Positions 49,001-64,000 of a stretch of DNA of 64,000 nt are shown here, in pieces (position 1 is the stretch's first letter; the number at the start of each line of letters is the position of its first letter). The stretch comes from Eriocheir sinensis (lineage: Eukaryota > Arthropoda > Malacostraca > Decapoda > Varunidae): contig NW_026112153.1 of the NCBI RefSeq assembly GCF_024679095.1, positions 251,501-315,500 on the forward strand, given 5' to 3'. Both the position numbers and the translations under genes were made by a program. The notes under the pieces were generated by a model. It searched no databases. It was not told where the DNA came from and saw only the letters and a list, made by a program, of their open reading frames with translations.

Positions 49001-52000
49001 ATAGATATGCAAAAAACACATAAAATAATGAAAATTTTTATAAAAATATATACGAATACACACAATAAAATTACGTAAATTTTTATGAAAATATATATAC
49101 AAAATACACATTAAATAATGTAAATACATAGAAAAATATATATACAAAATACACATAAAATAATGTAAATTCGTATCAAAATAAATAAACAAAGTTTCCT
49201 CTAAAAGAATGTATATGTGTAGTAAAATATATATACAAAATACAAATAAAAAAAAAAAAATTGTATAAAAATAATACAAAAATACACAAAAATAATTTAA
49301 ATTTGTTTGAAAATAGATATGCAAAATACACATGAAATTAGGCAAATTTTTATTGAAATACGTATACAAAATACACATAAAATAATGTAAATTTGTATGA
49401 AAATATATAAACAAATACACATAAGATAACGTAAATTTCCATAAAATATATGTACAAAATATACATTAAATAATGTAAATATGTCTAAAAATATATATAC
49501 AAAATACACAGAATAACGTAAAATCGTATCAAAATAAATAAACAGACAATCAATAAAATAATGTAAATTTGTATGAAAATAAAGATGCAAAATACCCATA
49601 TAATAACGCATATTTGTTTAAAAATATATATACAAAAATACACATCAAATAATTAAATTTGCATCAAAATAAATATACAAAAGGCACATACAATAAAGAA
49701 AATTTGTATTGAAATAGATATGCGAAATACACATAAATAATGTAAATTTGTATCAAAATATATACACGAATACACATAAAATAGAGTAAATTTCTATGAA
49801 AATATATATTCAATATACATATAAAATTATGTAAATAAGTATAAAAATATATATATCAAATACACCTAAAATAATGAAAATTCGTATCAAAATAAATAAA
49901 CAAAATTCCGATAAAAGAACGTATATTTGTAGGAAAATAAATATACAAAATACAGATAAAATTACGAAAATTTGAATAAAAATATATACTAAAATACACA
50001 AAATAAATTTCAATTTGTATGAAAATAGATATACATAATACACATATAATTAGTTAAATTTGTATTTAAATACATGTACAAAATACACATAAAATAATGT
50101 AAATTTGTATGAAATGAAAAGAAATTCACATAAAATAACGTTCATTTGTATGAAATATATATACAAAATATACATAGAATAATGTAAAATCGTATCAAAA
50201 TAAATACACAGAATATCAATAAAATAATGTAAATTTGTATGATAATAAAGATGCAAAATACCCATAAAATAAAGCATTTTTTTATGAAAATACATATACA
50301 AAAATACACATAGAATAATTAAATTTGTATTAAAATTAATATACAAAATGCACGTACAATAAGGTAAATTTATATTGAAAAAATATGCAAAATGCACATA
50401 AAACAATGTATATTTGTTTCAAAATATATATACGAATACACATAAAATAACATATATTTCTATAGAAATATATATACAAAATACACATGAAATGACGTAA
50501 ATACGTATAAAAATATAATATACACAATACACACTAAATAATGTGAATTCGCTTCAAAATAAATAAACAAAATATCAATGAAAAATGTGTATTTGTATGA
50601 AAATAGATATACAAAATACACATAAAATATTTTAAATTTATATAAAACTCTTTTTATAAAAATATATATACCAAAATAATAAAATATTTAAATTTCTATT
50701 ACAATAAATATACAAAATCCACATACAATAAGGTAGATTTATATTGAAATAGATATGCTAAATACATATAAAACAATGTAAATTTGCTTCAAAATATATA
50801 TACGAATACACATAAAATAACGTAGATTACTATAAAAATATATATACAAAATACACATTAAATGAAGTAAATACGTATAAGAAAATGTATACATAGTACA
50901 CATAAAATAATTAAATTTGTATTAAAATAAATATACAAAATACACATACAATAAGGTAAATTTATATTGAAATAGATATGCAAAATAAACATAAAATAAT
51001 GTAAATTTGTATAAAAACATATACGAATACACACAATAAAATAACGTAAATTTTTATGAAAATATATATAAAAAATACACATAAAATAATGTAAATACGT
51101 AGAAAAATATATATACAAAATACACATAAAATAATGTAAATTCTTATGAAAATAAATGGACAAAATTCCACTAAAAGAATGTATATTTGTAGGAAAATAT
51201 AAATACAAAATACAAATAAAATAACTAAAATTTGTATAAAAATATATAAAGAATACATAAAAATAATTTAAATTTGTTTGAAAATAGATATGCAAAATAC
51301 ACATAAAAGTAGGCAAATTTGTATTGAAATACATATACAAGTTACACAAAAACTATTGTAAATTTGTATGAAAATATATAAACAAATACACATAAAATAG
51401 CGTAAATTTATATAAAATATGTATACAAAATATACATTAAATAATGTAAATGTGTATAAAAATATATATACAAAATACACATAGAATAATGTAAAATCGT
51501 ATCAAAATAAATAAACAGAATATCAATAAAATAATGTAAATTTGTATGAAAATAAAGATGCAAAATACCCAAATAATAACGCATATTTTTACAAAAATAC
51601 GCATAAAATAATTAAATTTGTATTAAAAAAAATATACAAAATACACATACAATATGGTAAATTTGTATTGAAATAGATATGCAAAATACACATAACTAAT
51701 GTAAATTTGTATCAAAATATATATACGAATACCCATAAAATAGAGTAAATTTCTATGAAAATATATTCAAAACACAAATAAAATCATATAAATAAGTATA
51801 AAAATATACATATCAAATACACCTAAAATAATCTAAATTCGTATAAAAATAAATAAACAAAATTACGATAAAAGAACGTATATATGTAGGGAAATAAATA
51901 TACAAAATACACATAAAATTACGAAAATTTGTATAAAAATATATACAAAAATACACAAAATTAATTTCAATTTGTATGAAAATAGATATACAAAATACAC

Positions 52001-55000
52001 ATATAATTAAATAAATTTGTATTTAAATACATGTACAAAATATACATATAATTAGGTAGATTTGTATTGAAATACATAAACAAAATACACATAAAATAAT
52101 ATTTAAATTTGAATGAAAATATATAAAAAATACGCCTAAAATTACGTAAATTGGTATAAAATATATAAAAGAAATACACATTAAACTATGTAAATATGTA
52201 TAAAAAAATATATATACCAAACACAAATAGAATAATGTAAAATAGTATCAAAATAAATACACAGAATCTTAATAAAATAATGTAAATTTGTATGTAAATT
52301 AAGATGCAAAATACCCATAAAGAAACGCATTTTTTTATAAAAACATATATACCAAAATACACATAAAATATTTGAATTTGTATTAAAATAAATATACAAA
52401 ATGCACATACAATAAGGTAAATTTGTATTGAAATAGATATGCAAAATACATATAAAACAATGTAAATTTGTTTCAAAACATATATACGAATACACACAAA
52501 ATAACGTAGATTTCTATAAAAATATATACAAAATACACATAAAAAGAAGAAAATACGTATAAACAAATGTATACAAAATACACATAAAATAATGTAAATT
52601 CGTATCAGAATAAATAAACAAAATACCAATAAAAGAATGTGTATTTGTATAAATATAAATATAAAAAATACATATAAAATAACGTAAATTTGTATTAAAC
52701 TATATACAAAAATACACAGAAGTAATTAAATTTGTATGAAAATATATATACAAAATAAAAATAAAATAAGCTAAATTTGAATTGAAATGTATATACAAAA
52801 TACATAAAATAATGTAAATTTGTATCAAAATATTTACACAAATACACATTTAATAACGTTAATTTGTTTGAAAATATATAAACAAAATACACATTAAATA
52901 ATGTAAACACGTATAAAAAACATGCACAAAATACACATATAATCATGTAACTCGTATCAAAATAAATAAACAAAATAGCAATAAAATAATAATGATAATA
53001 ATAAATGGTCTATTCATTTGTAGGAAGCCATTAAATAATGTAAACTCGCGTCAAAATAAATAAACAAAATATCAATAAAAGAATGTGCATTTGTATGAAA
53101 CTAGATATAGAAAATACACATAAAATAACCTAAATTTGTATAAAACTATATATAAAAAAACACAAAAATAATTTAAATTTGTATGAAAATAGATATACAA
53201 AATACACATAAAATTAGATAAATTTGTATTGAAATACATATACAAAATACATTCAAAATAATGTAAATTTGAATGAAATTATATAAACAAATACACTTAA
53301 AAAAACTTTGTATAAAATATATATAAAAAATACACATTAAATAATGATAATATGTATAAAAAAATATATACAAAACACAAATAGTATAATATAAAATCGT
53401 ATCAAAATATATACACAGAATATTAATAAAATAATGTAAATTTGTATGAAAACTAAGATGCAAAATACCTATAAAACAACGCATTTTTTAAAAAATTATA
53501 TATACCAAAATACACATAAAATATTTGAATTTGTATTAAAATAAATATTAAAAATGCACATACAATAAGGTAAATTTGTATTGAAATAGATATGCAAAAT
53601 ACAAATAAAACAATGTAAATTTGTTTCAAAATATATATACGAATACACATAAAATAACGTAGATTTCTATAAAAATATATATACTAAATACACATAAAAT
53701 TAAGTAAATACGAATAGAAAAAGTACACAAAATACACATAAAATAATGTAAATTTCTTATAAATATAAATAAACAAAATACCAATAAAAGAATGTGTATT
53801 TGTATAAATAAAAATATACAAAATGCACATAAAATAACGTAAATTTGTATAAAACTATATACAAAAATACACAGAAGTAATTAAATTTGTATGAAAATAG
53901 ATATACAAAATACACACAAAATAAGCTAAATTTGAATTGAAATATATATACAAAATACATAAAATAAAGTAAATTTGTTTCTAAATATATTTTTAAGAAA
54001 TACACATATAATAACGTAAATTTGTATAAAATTATATAAACAAAATACACATTAAGTAATGTAAATACGTATAAAAAAATATGTAAAAAATACACAAATA
54101 ATCATGTCATTCGTATCAAAATAAATAAACAAAAAACTAATTAAATAATGTCAATTTGTATGAGAAAACATATACAAAATATTCTTAAAATAACGCAAAT
54201 TTCTATAAAAATATATGTACAAAAATGCATATAAAATTAATTTGCATAAAAAATATATATACAAAACACACATTAGATAATGTAAATGAGTATAAAAATA
54301 TGTATACAAAATACCTATGAAATAATCTAAATTCGTATCGAGTTAAATTAAGAAAATAACAATAAATTAATGTAATTTTGGATGAAAATATATATAGAAA
54401 ACACACATAAAATAACCTAAATACAAATACAAATAAACACATTAAATAATTTAAAATTGAATGAAATAAATATACAAAATAAACATAAAATAAGGTAAAT
54501 TTGTAAAAAAATATATGTAAAAATACACATAAAATAATATAAATTTGTATGAAAATATATATACAAATACATATAAAATAACATGAATTTGTATGAAATT
54601 TCTTTCAAAATATATACGAATACACACAATAAAATAACGTAAATTTTTATGAAAATGTATATATAAAATACACATAAAATAATTTAAATACGTAGAAAAA
54701 TATATATACAAAATACACATAAAATAATGTAAGCTCGTAACAAAATAAATACACAAAATTCCAATAAAAGAATGTATATATGTAGGAAAATATATATACA
54801 AAAAACAAATAAAATAACTAAAATTTTTATAAAAATATATACAAAAATACACAAAAATAATTTTAATTTGTTTGAAAATAGATATGCAAAATACACATAA
54901 AGTTAGGCATATTTGTATTGAAATACATATACAAAACTCACATAAAATAATGTAAATTTGTATAAAAATATATATACAAATACACATAAAATAACGTAAA

Positions 55001-55068
55001 TTTGGTTAAAATATATATATACAAAATATGCATTAAATATTTTAAATATGTATAAAAATATATTATAT
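46069..55068 (-). repeat. 45-bp AT-rich satellite, block D (minus orientation)
   Basis: Flips at about 46065-46075 (CTACGTTACCTTATGAAATA). About 9 kb in minus orientation without long (TA)n tracts. The parts from 46090 and 47280 repeat parts from 41215 and 42310 of block B with very similar variant order, an offset of about 4.9 kb. Confidence 0.9.
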
Positions 55069-58000
55069 TATATATATTTTTATTGACATTTGCGTTATTT
55101 ATGTGTATTTTGTATATGTTTTCTCATAGAAATTTACATTATTTTATTGGTATTTTGTCTATTTATTTTGATACGAATTACATGATTGTTTGTGTATTTT
55201 GTACATTTTTTTTTATACGTATTTACATTATTTAATGTGTATTTTGTTTATATATTTTTTTACAAATTTACGTTATTATATGTGTATTTTTATAAGTATT
55301 TTGATAAAAATTTACATTGTTTTATGTATTTTGTATATATATTTCAATTCAAATTTAGCTTATTTTATGTGTATTTTGTATATCTATTTTAATACAAATT
55401 TAATTACTTTCATGTATTTTTGTATATAGTTTTATATAAATTTACGTTATTTTATGTGTATTTTGTATATTTATATTTATACAAACACACATTCTTTTAT
55501 TAGTATTTTGTTTATTTATTTTGATACGAGTTTACATTATTTTATGTGTATTTTGTATACATTTTTTATACGTATTTACTTAATTATATGTATATTGTAT
55601 ATATATTTTATAAATCTACGTTATTTTAGGTGTATTCCTTTATATATTTTGAAACAAATTTACATTGTTTTATATGTATTTTGCGTATCTATTTCAATAC
55701 AAATTTACCTTATTGTAGGTGCATTTTGTATACTTATTTTAATACAAAATCAGATATTTTATGTGTTTTTGTATATATATTTTTATAATATATAATATTT
55801 ATTTTTATATGGGTATTTTGCATCTTAATTTTCATACAAATTTACATTATTTTATTAATATTTTATGTATTTATTTTGATACGATTTTACATTATTCTAT
55901 TTGTGTTTTGTATCTATTTTTTTTTATACATATTTACATTATTTAATGTTTATTTGTATATATATCAGATACAAATTTACGTTATTTTTAAGTGTATATG
56001 TTTATATATTTTCCTTCAGATTTACATTATTTTATATGTATTTTGTATATGTATTTCAAAACAAAATTACCTAATTTTATCTGTTTTTTGTATATTTATT
56101 TTCATACAAGTTTAAATTATTTTTGTGTATTTTTGTATATAGTTTTATACAAATTTAGGATATTTATTTGTATTTTGTATATTTTCATACAAATACACAT
56201 TCTTCATGATATTTTGTTTATATTTTTGACACGAATTTACGTTATTTAATGTGTATTTTATATATATATTTTATACGTATTTATCATTTCATGTATTTTG
56301 TATATATATTTTATAGAAATCTACGTTATTTTATGTGAATTCGTATATATTTTGAAACAAATTTACATTGTTTTATGTGTATTTTGCATATTTTTCAATA
56401 CAAATTTACATTATTGTATATGCATTTTTGTATATATATTTTAATACAAATTTGATTATTCTATATGTATTTATATATGCTTTTATTTATACAAATTTTG
56501 TACATTATTTTATTATTTTTGTATATTTTCATACAAATTTACATTATTTTATTGTATTTGTATTTATTTTAGTTATATGTACATTTTGTATATCTATTTT
56601 TTATATATATTTTCATAGAAATTTACTTTATTTTATGAGTATTCTATATATTTTCATACAAATTTACATTATTGATGTGTATTTTGCATATCATTTTAAT
56701 ACAAATTTACTTTATTGTACGTGCATTTGTATATTTATTTTAATACAAGTTTAATTATTTATATATATTTTTATATATATATTTTATGCAAATATGTGTT
56801 ATTATATGGACATATTTTTGTATACAAACTTTCATACAAACTTATTTTATTGATATTCTGTTCATTTATTTTGATACGATTTTACATTATTCTATGAATA
56901 TTTTGTATATATATTTCATGCAAATTTACTTTATTTAATGTGTATTTGTTTATATATTTTCATACAAATTTACATTATTTTATGTGTATTTGTATATATT
57001 TTCTACGTATTTAAATTATTTTATGTGTATTTTGAATATGCATTTTCATAAAATTTACGTTATTTTATTGTGTATTCGTATATATTTTGATACAAATTTT
57101 ATACAAATTCTTGTTATTTAATGTGTATTTGTATATATATTTTCATACAAATTTATATTATTTTATGTGTATTTTTACTTATATTTCATTACAAATTTAC
57201 CTTATTTTATGTTTATTTTGTTTATTTATCTCATTCAATCTTAAATTATTTTATGTGTATATTTGTATTTGTATTTAGGTTATTTTATGTGTATTTTCTA
57301 TATATATTTTCATCCAAAATTACATTATATTATTGGTATTTTCTTAATTTAATTCGATACGAATTTAGATTATTTCATAGGTATTTTGTATACATATTTT
57401 TATACTCATTTACATTATCTAATCTGTGTTTTGTATATATATTTTTATGCAAATTTATTTGATGTGCATTTTTGTACTTATATTTTCATAGAAATTTGCG
57501 TTATTTTATGTGTTTTTTGTATATGTTTTCTCATACAAATTTATATTATTTCATTGGTATTTTGTTTATTTATTTTGATAAGAATTACATGATTATATGT
57601 GTATTTTGTACAAATTTTTATACGTATTTACATTATTTAACGAGTATTTTTTTTATATATTTTTATACAAATTTACGTTATTATATGTGTATTTGTATAA
57701 ATATTTTGATACAAATTTATGTATTTTGTATATATATTTTAATTGAAATTTAGCTTATTTTGTGTGTATTTTGTATATCTATTTTCATACAAATTTAATT
57801 ACTTTTGTGTATTTTTGTTTATAGTTTTATATAAATTTACGTTATTTTATGTGTATTTTGTGTATTTATATGAATACAAATACACATTTTTATATTGGTA
57901 TATTGTTTATTTATTTTACAATTTACATTAAATTATGTGTATTTTGTTACATTTTTATACGTATTTACCTCATTTTATGTGTATTTTGTATATATATTTA

Positions 58001-58983
58001 TAGAAATCTACGTTATTTCATGTGTATTCGTTTATATATTTTGAAACAAATTTACATTGTTTTATATGTATTTTGCATATCTATTTTCAATACAGATTTA
58101 CCTTATTGTATGTGTATTTTGTATATTTATTTATACAAATTAATTTTTTGTGTATTTTTGTAAACATATTTATAAAAAAAATGCGTTATTTTATGAGTAT
58201 TTTGCATCTTTATTTTCATACAAATTTACATTATTTTATTAACATTCTGTGTATTTTTTATACGATTTTACATTATTCTATTTGTATTTTGTATATATAT
58301 TTTTATATATTTACATTATTTAATGAGTATTTAGTGTATATATTTTATACAAATTTACGTTAATTTAAGTGAATTTGTTTATATGTTTTCATTCAAATTT
58401 ACAATATTTCATGTGTATTTTGTATATGTATTTCAATACAAATTTACCTAATTTTATTTTGTATATTTATTTTCATAAATTTAATTTATTTTTGTGTATT
58501 TTTATATATAGTTTTATACAAATTTACGTTATTTTATGTGTATTTTATATATATTTTCATACAAATACATTCTCTTATTGATATTTTCCTTATTTATTTT
58601 GTGAATTTACATTATTTAATTTGTATTTTGTATATATATTTTTATACGTATTTTACATTTATGTGTATTTTGTATATATATTTAAATCTACGTTATTTTA
58701 TGTGTATTCGTAATTATATTTTGAAACAAATCTACATTATTTTATGTAGTATTTTGTATATATATATTTCATTACAAATTTGCCTTATTTTATGTTTATT
58801 TTTTATATATATTTTCATTCAAATTCAAATTATTTTATGTGTATATATTTATTTGTATATACGTTATTTTTATGTGTATTTTCTATATATATAATTTCAT
58901 TCAAAATTACAATATTTTATCGATATTTTGTTCATTTTTCGATACGAATTTAGATTATTTCATGTGTATTTTCTATACATATA
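55069..58983 (+). repeat. 45-bp AT-rich satellite, block E (plus orientation)
   Basis: Flips at about 55060-55080 (AATATATTATATTATATATA). Its 57060-57500 part is a near-exact match to 61548-61990 in block G, offset about 4.49 kb. Confidence 0.9.
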
Positions 58984-60128
58984 CATAATGTAAATTTCTA
59001 TGAAAATATATATTCAAATACATATAAAATAATGTAAATAAGTATAAAATATATATTTCAAATACACCTAAAAAAATGAAAATATTATCAAAAATATATA
59101 TTTGTAAAAATACATAAAATAATTTAAATTTGTATGAAAATAAATAAATGCACATAAAATAAATGTAAACTTGTATAAAATTGTAGAGATATACAAAATA
59201 CACATAAACAATATAGAATTTGTTTAAAATATATATTCAAATACACATAAAATAATTTAAATACTCTATAAAAAATATATACAAAATACACATAAAATAA
59301 TGTAAATACGTAAAAAATATATACAAAATACACATAAAATAATGTAAATTCGATTTAAAATAAATAAACAAAATACCAATAAAATAATATATATTTGAAT
59401 AAAAATAAATATACAAAATACACACAAAAATAATTTAAATTTGTATAAAATAAAAATATAAAAAGTAAATTTGTATTAAAATACATATACAAAATACACA
59501 TAAAATAATGTAAATTTATATGAATATATATACAAATACACATAATAATATGAATTTGTATAAAATATATATTCAAAATAAATATTAAATAATGTAAATA
59601 TATAAAATATAATTACAAAGTACATATAAAATAATATAAATTCATTATCAATATAAATAGACAAAAGAACAAAAAACCAATAAAATAATATATTTGAATG
59701 AAAATAAATTTACAAAATACATATTGTATTAAAATATATACAAAATACATAAGAAATAATTTGAGTTTGTATGAAATAGATATACAAAATACACATAAAA
59801 TAATAAATTTGAAATGTACAAAATACATTAAAATATTGTAAATTTGTGTCAAAATATATAACAAATACACATAAAATAATGTAAATTTATATGAAAAATA
59901 TATACAAAATACACATAGAATAATGTCAATTCATTATAAATGAATGAGCAGTAATATCAAATTTAAAATAATGTAAATTTGTGTAATAAAGATAAAATAC
60001 CTTTAAAAATAAGCATATGTTTATAAAAATACAGATACAAAAATACACATCGAATAATTAAATTTGTATTAAAATTAATATACAAAATGCGTATATAATA
60101 AGGTAAATTTGTATTGAAAATGTGCAAC
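58984..60128 (-). repeat. 45-bp AT-rich satellite, block F (minus orientation)
   Basis: Begins at the switch TTTTCTATACATATACATAA near 58982 and ends near 60128 (GCAACATACACG). Units are more degenerate and AT-richer than elsewhere. Confidence 0.88.
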
Positions 60129-63100
60129 ATACACGTTTACTCTTACAAATTTATATTATTTTATTAATATTTTGTGTATTTATTTTGATACGATTTTACA
60201 TTATTCTATATGTATTGTATCTATTTTTTTATACATATTTACATTATTTAATGTTTATTTGTATATATATTTAGATACAAATTTACGTTATTTTAAGTGT
60301 ATATGTATATATATTTCCTTCAAATTTACATTATTTTATGTGTATTTTGTATATATTTCAAAACAAATTACCTTATTTTATGTGTTTTGTATATTTATTT
60401 TCATACAAGTTTAAATTATTTTTGTGTATTTTTGTATATAGTTTTATACAAATTTAGGTTATTTTATTTGTATTTTATATCTATTTTCATAGAAATACAC
60501 ATTCTTTTCATGATATTTTGTTTATCTATTTTGACACGAATTTACATTATTTAATGTGTATTTTGTATATATATTTTTATACGTATTTACATCATTTCAT
60601 GTTTATTTTGTATATATATTTCTATAGAAATCTACGTTATTTTATGTGTATTCGTATATATATTTGAAACAAATTTACATTCTTTTATGTGTATTTTGCA
60701 TATTTTTTCAATACAAATTTACCTTATTGTATGTGCATTTTGTATGTTAATTTTAATACAAATTTGATTATTCTATTTTTATTTTCGTATATGTATTTTT
60801 ATAAAAAATATGGTTTATTTTATGGGTATTTTGCATTTTTATTTTCATACAAATTAACATTATTTTATTGATATTCTGTGTATTAATTTTGATATGATTT
60901 TACATTATTCTATGTGTATTTTGTATATATATTTTATATAAAATATACGTTATTTTATGTGAATGTTTTCATTTTATACAAATTTACATTATTTAATGTT
61001 TTTTTGTACATGTATTGAAATTCAAATTTAACTTGTTATATGTGTATTTTGTGTATCTATTTTTCATGTATATTTTCATAGAAATTTACTCTATTTTATG
61101 AGTATTCGTATATATATTTTCATACAAATTTACATTATTGATGTGTATTTTGTATCTATATCAATACAAATTTACTTTATTGTACGTGCATTTTGTATAT
61201 TTATTTTAATACAAATTTATTAATTAATTAATACAAATTATTTTATATGTATTTTTGTATATATATTCTTATGCAAATATGTGTTATTATATGGATATTT
61301 TGCATTTTTTTTCATACAAATTTACATTATATTATTGATATTCTGTTTATTTATTTAATACGATTTAACATTATTCTATGTGTATTTTGTATATATATTT
61401 TTTATAGATATTTACATTATTTAATGTGTGTTTGTTTATATATTTTCATAGAAATTTACATTATTTTATGTGTATTTTGTATATATATTTTTCTACGTAT
61501 TTAAATTATTTTATGTGTATTTTGAAAATACATTTTCATAAAAATTTACGTTATTTTATTGTGTGTATTCGTATATATTTTGATACAAATTTTATACAAA
61601 TTTTTGTTATTTAATGTGTATTTGTATATATATTTTCGTACAAATTTATATTATTTTATGTGTATTTTTATATATATTTCATTACAAATTTACCTTATTT
61701 TATGTTTATTTTGTATATTTATCTCATTCAATCTTAAATTATTTTATGTGTATATTTGTATTTGTATTTAGGTCATTTTATGTGTATTTTCTATATATAT
61801 TTTCATCCAAAATTACATTATTTCATTTGTATTTTCTTAATTTAATTCGATACGAATTTATATTATTTCATAGGTATTTTGTATACATATTTTTATACTC
61901 ATTTACATTATCTAATCTGTGTTTTGTATATATATTTTTATGCAAATTTATTTGATGTGCATTTTTGTACATATATTTTCATAGAAATTTGCGTTATTTT
62001 ATATGTTTTTTTATATGTTTTTTCATACAAATTTATATTATTTCATTGGAATTTTTTTTTATTTATTTTGATACGAATTACATGATTATATGTGTATTTT
62101 GTACATATTTTTAATACGTATTTACATTATTTAATGTGTATTTTGTTTATATATTTTATACAAATTTACGTTATTATAAGTGTATTTGTATAAATAATTT
62201 GATACAAATTTACTTTATTTTATGTATTTTGTATATATATTTCAATTCAAATTTAGCTTATTTTGTGTGTATTTTGTATATCTATTTTCATACAAATTTA
62301 ATTACTTTTGTGTATTTTTGTATATAGTTTTATATAAATTTACGTTATTTTATGTGTATTTCGTATATTTATATTAATACAAATACATATTTTTTTATTG
62401 GTATATTTTTTATTTATTTTGATACGAGTTTACATTAAATTATGTGTATTTTGTATACATTTTTTACACGTATTTACCTCATTTTATGTGTATTTTGTAT
62501 ATTTATTTTTAAAGAAATCTACGTTATTTTATGTGTATTCGTATAAATATTTTGAAACAAATTTTCATCGTTTTATATGTATTTTGCATATTTATTTCAA
62601 TACAGATTTACCTTATTGTATGTGTATTTTGTATATTTATTTTAATACAAATTAATTTTTTATGTGTATTTTTGTAAATATATTTAAAAAAAATGCGTTA
62701 TTTGATGGGTATTTTGCATCTTTATTTTCATACAAATTTACATTATTTTATTAACATTCTGTGTATTTTTTTATACGATTTTACATTATTCTATTTGTGT
62801 TTTGTATATATATTTTTTATACATATTTACATTATTTAATGAGTATTTTGTATATATATTTTATACAAATTTACGTTAATTTAAGTGTATTTGTTTATAT
62901 ATTTTCATTTAAATTTACATTATTTTATGTGTATTTTGTATATGTATTTCAAATTTAATTTTATGTGTATTTTGTATATTTATTTTCATACAAATTTAAT
63001 TTATTTTTGTGTATTTTTATATATAGTTTTATACAAATTTACGTTATTTTATGTGTATTTTATATATGTATTTTCATACAAATACACATTCTCTTATTGA

Positions 63101-63386
63101 TATTTTCCTTATTTATTTTGACACAAATTTACATTATTTAATGTGTATTTTGTATATATATTTCATATTGCATTTACATCATTTCATGTGTATTTTGTTT
63201 ATATATTTCTATAGAAATCTACGTTATTTTATGTGTATTCGTATATATATTTTAAAACAAATCTACATTATTTTATGAGTATTTTCTATATATATTTTCA
63301 TTCAAAATTACATTATATTATCGGTATTTTGTTCTTTTTTTTCGATGCGAATTTAGATTATTTCATGTGTATTTTCTATACATATA
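60129..63386 (+). repeat. 45-bp AT-rich satellite, block G (plus orientation)
   Basis: Plus-orientation units that parallel block E in variant order. Ends with the same switch sequence (TTTTCTATACATATACATAT) as block E. Confidence 0.9.
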
Positions 63387-64000
63387 CATATAGAGTAAAT
63401 TTCTATGAAAATATATATTCAAAATACATATAATATTATGTAAATAAGTATAAAAATATATATATCAAATACATCTAAAAAAATGAGAATTCGTATCAAA
63501 ATAAATAAAAAAAATTCCGATAAAAGAACGTATATTTGTAGGAATACACATAAAATATTTAAATTTATATTGAAATAAATATACAAAATGCACATACAAT
63601 AAGGTAAACTTGTATTGAAAGAGATATTCAAAAATACATATAAAACAATGTAAATTTGTTCTAAATATATATTCGAATACACATAAAATAACGTAGATTT
63701 CTATAAAAATATATATACAAAATACACATAAAATTAAGTAAATACGTACAAAAAAATGTATACAATATACACATAAAATAATGTAAACTCGAATCAAAAT
63801 AAATAAACAAAATATCAGTAAAAAAATGTGTATTTGTATAAATATAAGTATACAAAATACACATACAAAATATACATAAAATAAGGTAAACTTGTAATGA
63901 TATATATGTACAAAATACACATAAAATAATGTAAATTTATATGAAAATATATACAAATACACATAAAATACCATGAATTTTTATAAAAATATATATTCAA
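63387..64000 (-). repeat. 45-bp AT-rich satellite, block H (minus orientation, runs off the window)
   Basis: Starts like block F: GTAAATTTCTATGAAAATAT, then ATTCAAAATACATATAA, then GTAAATAAGTATAAAAATATAT. Continues past the window end. Confidence 0.9.

Overview
This window looks like a stretch of an arthropod nuclear genome, most likely a decapod crustacean. The evidence is spliceosomal sites around a conserved membrane-protein exon, a CR1-clade retrotransposon with an esterase-type ORF1, other LINE remains of a kind I associate with decapods, and an extreme load of micro- and minisatellites. The species call is inference. I see no bacterial gene layout, CRISPR array, tRNA or rRNA.

Layout. 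1-7665: composite satellite made of a 24-bp unit (CTG/CTC-rich), a 30-bp unit and a related 22-25-bp unit; part of it forms a ~3.1 kb higher-order repeat. 7666-8070: T-rich degenerate repeats. 8146-10111 (minus): an unusual internally duplicated membrane-protein ORF with a coding minisatellite at its N-terminal end and a frameshift in its second copy. 10681-13297: purine-rich, then pyrimidine-rich low-complexity DNA, including a ~79-bp minisatellite. 13298-18535 (minus): a near full-length CR1-type LINE inside that pyrimidine minisatellite. 18536-19590: the minisatellite resumes, with a 176-bp (CT)n tract. 19917-20703: 26-bp satellite. 20888-21193: (TA)n flanked by diverged direct repeats. 22085-22530: 3' remnant of another LINE. 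23055-23455: three-copy tandem repeat. 23510-24130: pyrimidine minisatellite with a ~145-bp hairpin-rich insertion.

24141-24341 (plus) is the one clean host exon, matching the extracellular part of the TMEM145/GPR180 (intimal-thickness-receptor-like) family. Its downstream intron appears to run beyond the window end, so it would be over 39.6 kb long and nearly all repeats: a GA-rich ~78-90-bp minisatellite (24560-29972), split by a second, frameshifted LINE (24972-29027), then ~34 kb of an AT-rich ~45-bp minisatellite (29973-64000).

The AT-rich array is the most striking structure. It reverses orientation at least seven times, carries many long (TA)n tracts, and is organised in multi-kilobase higher-order repeats. 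One of these copies an inversion junction: the same plus-to-minus switch occurs near 58982 and near 63387. I found no complete intact host gene and no convincing new enzymatic system. The best leads are the inverted higher-order satellite, the duplicated membrane-protein locus, the hairpin-triplet insertion and the LINE insertions into minisatellites. Period lengths and boundaries were read by eye and are approximate.
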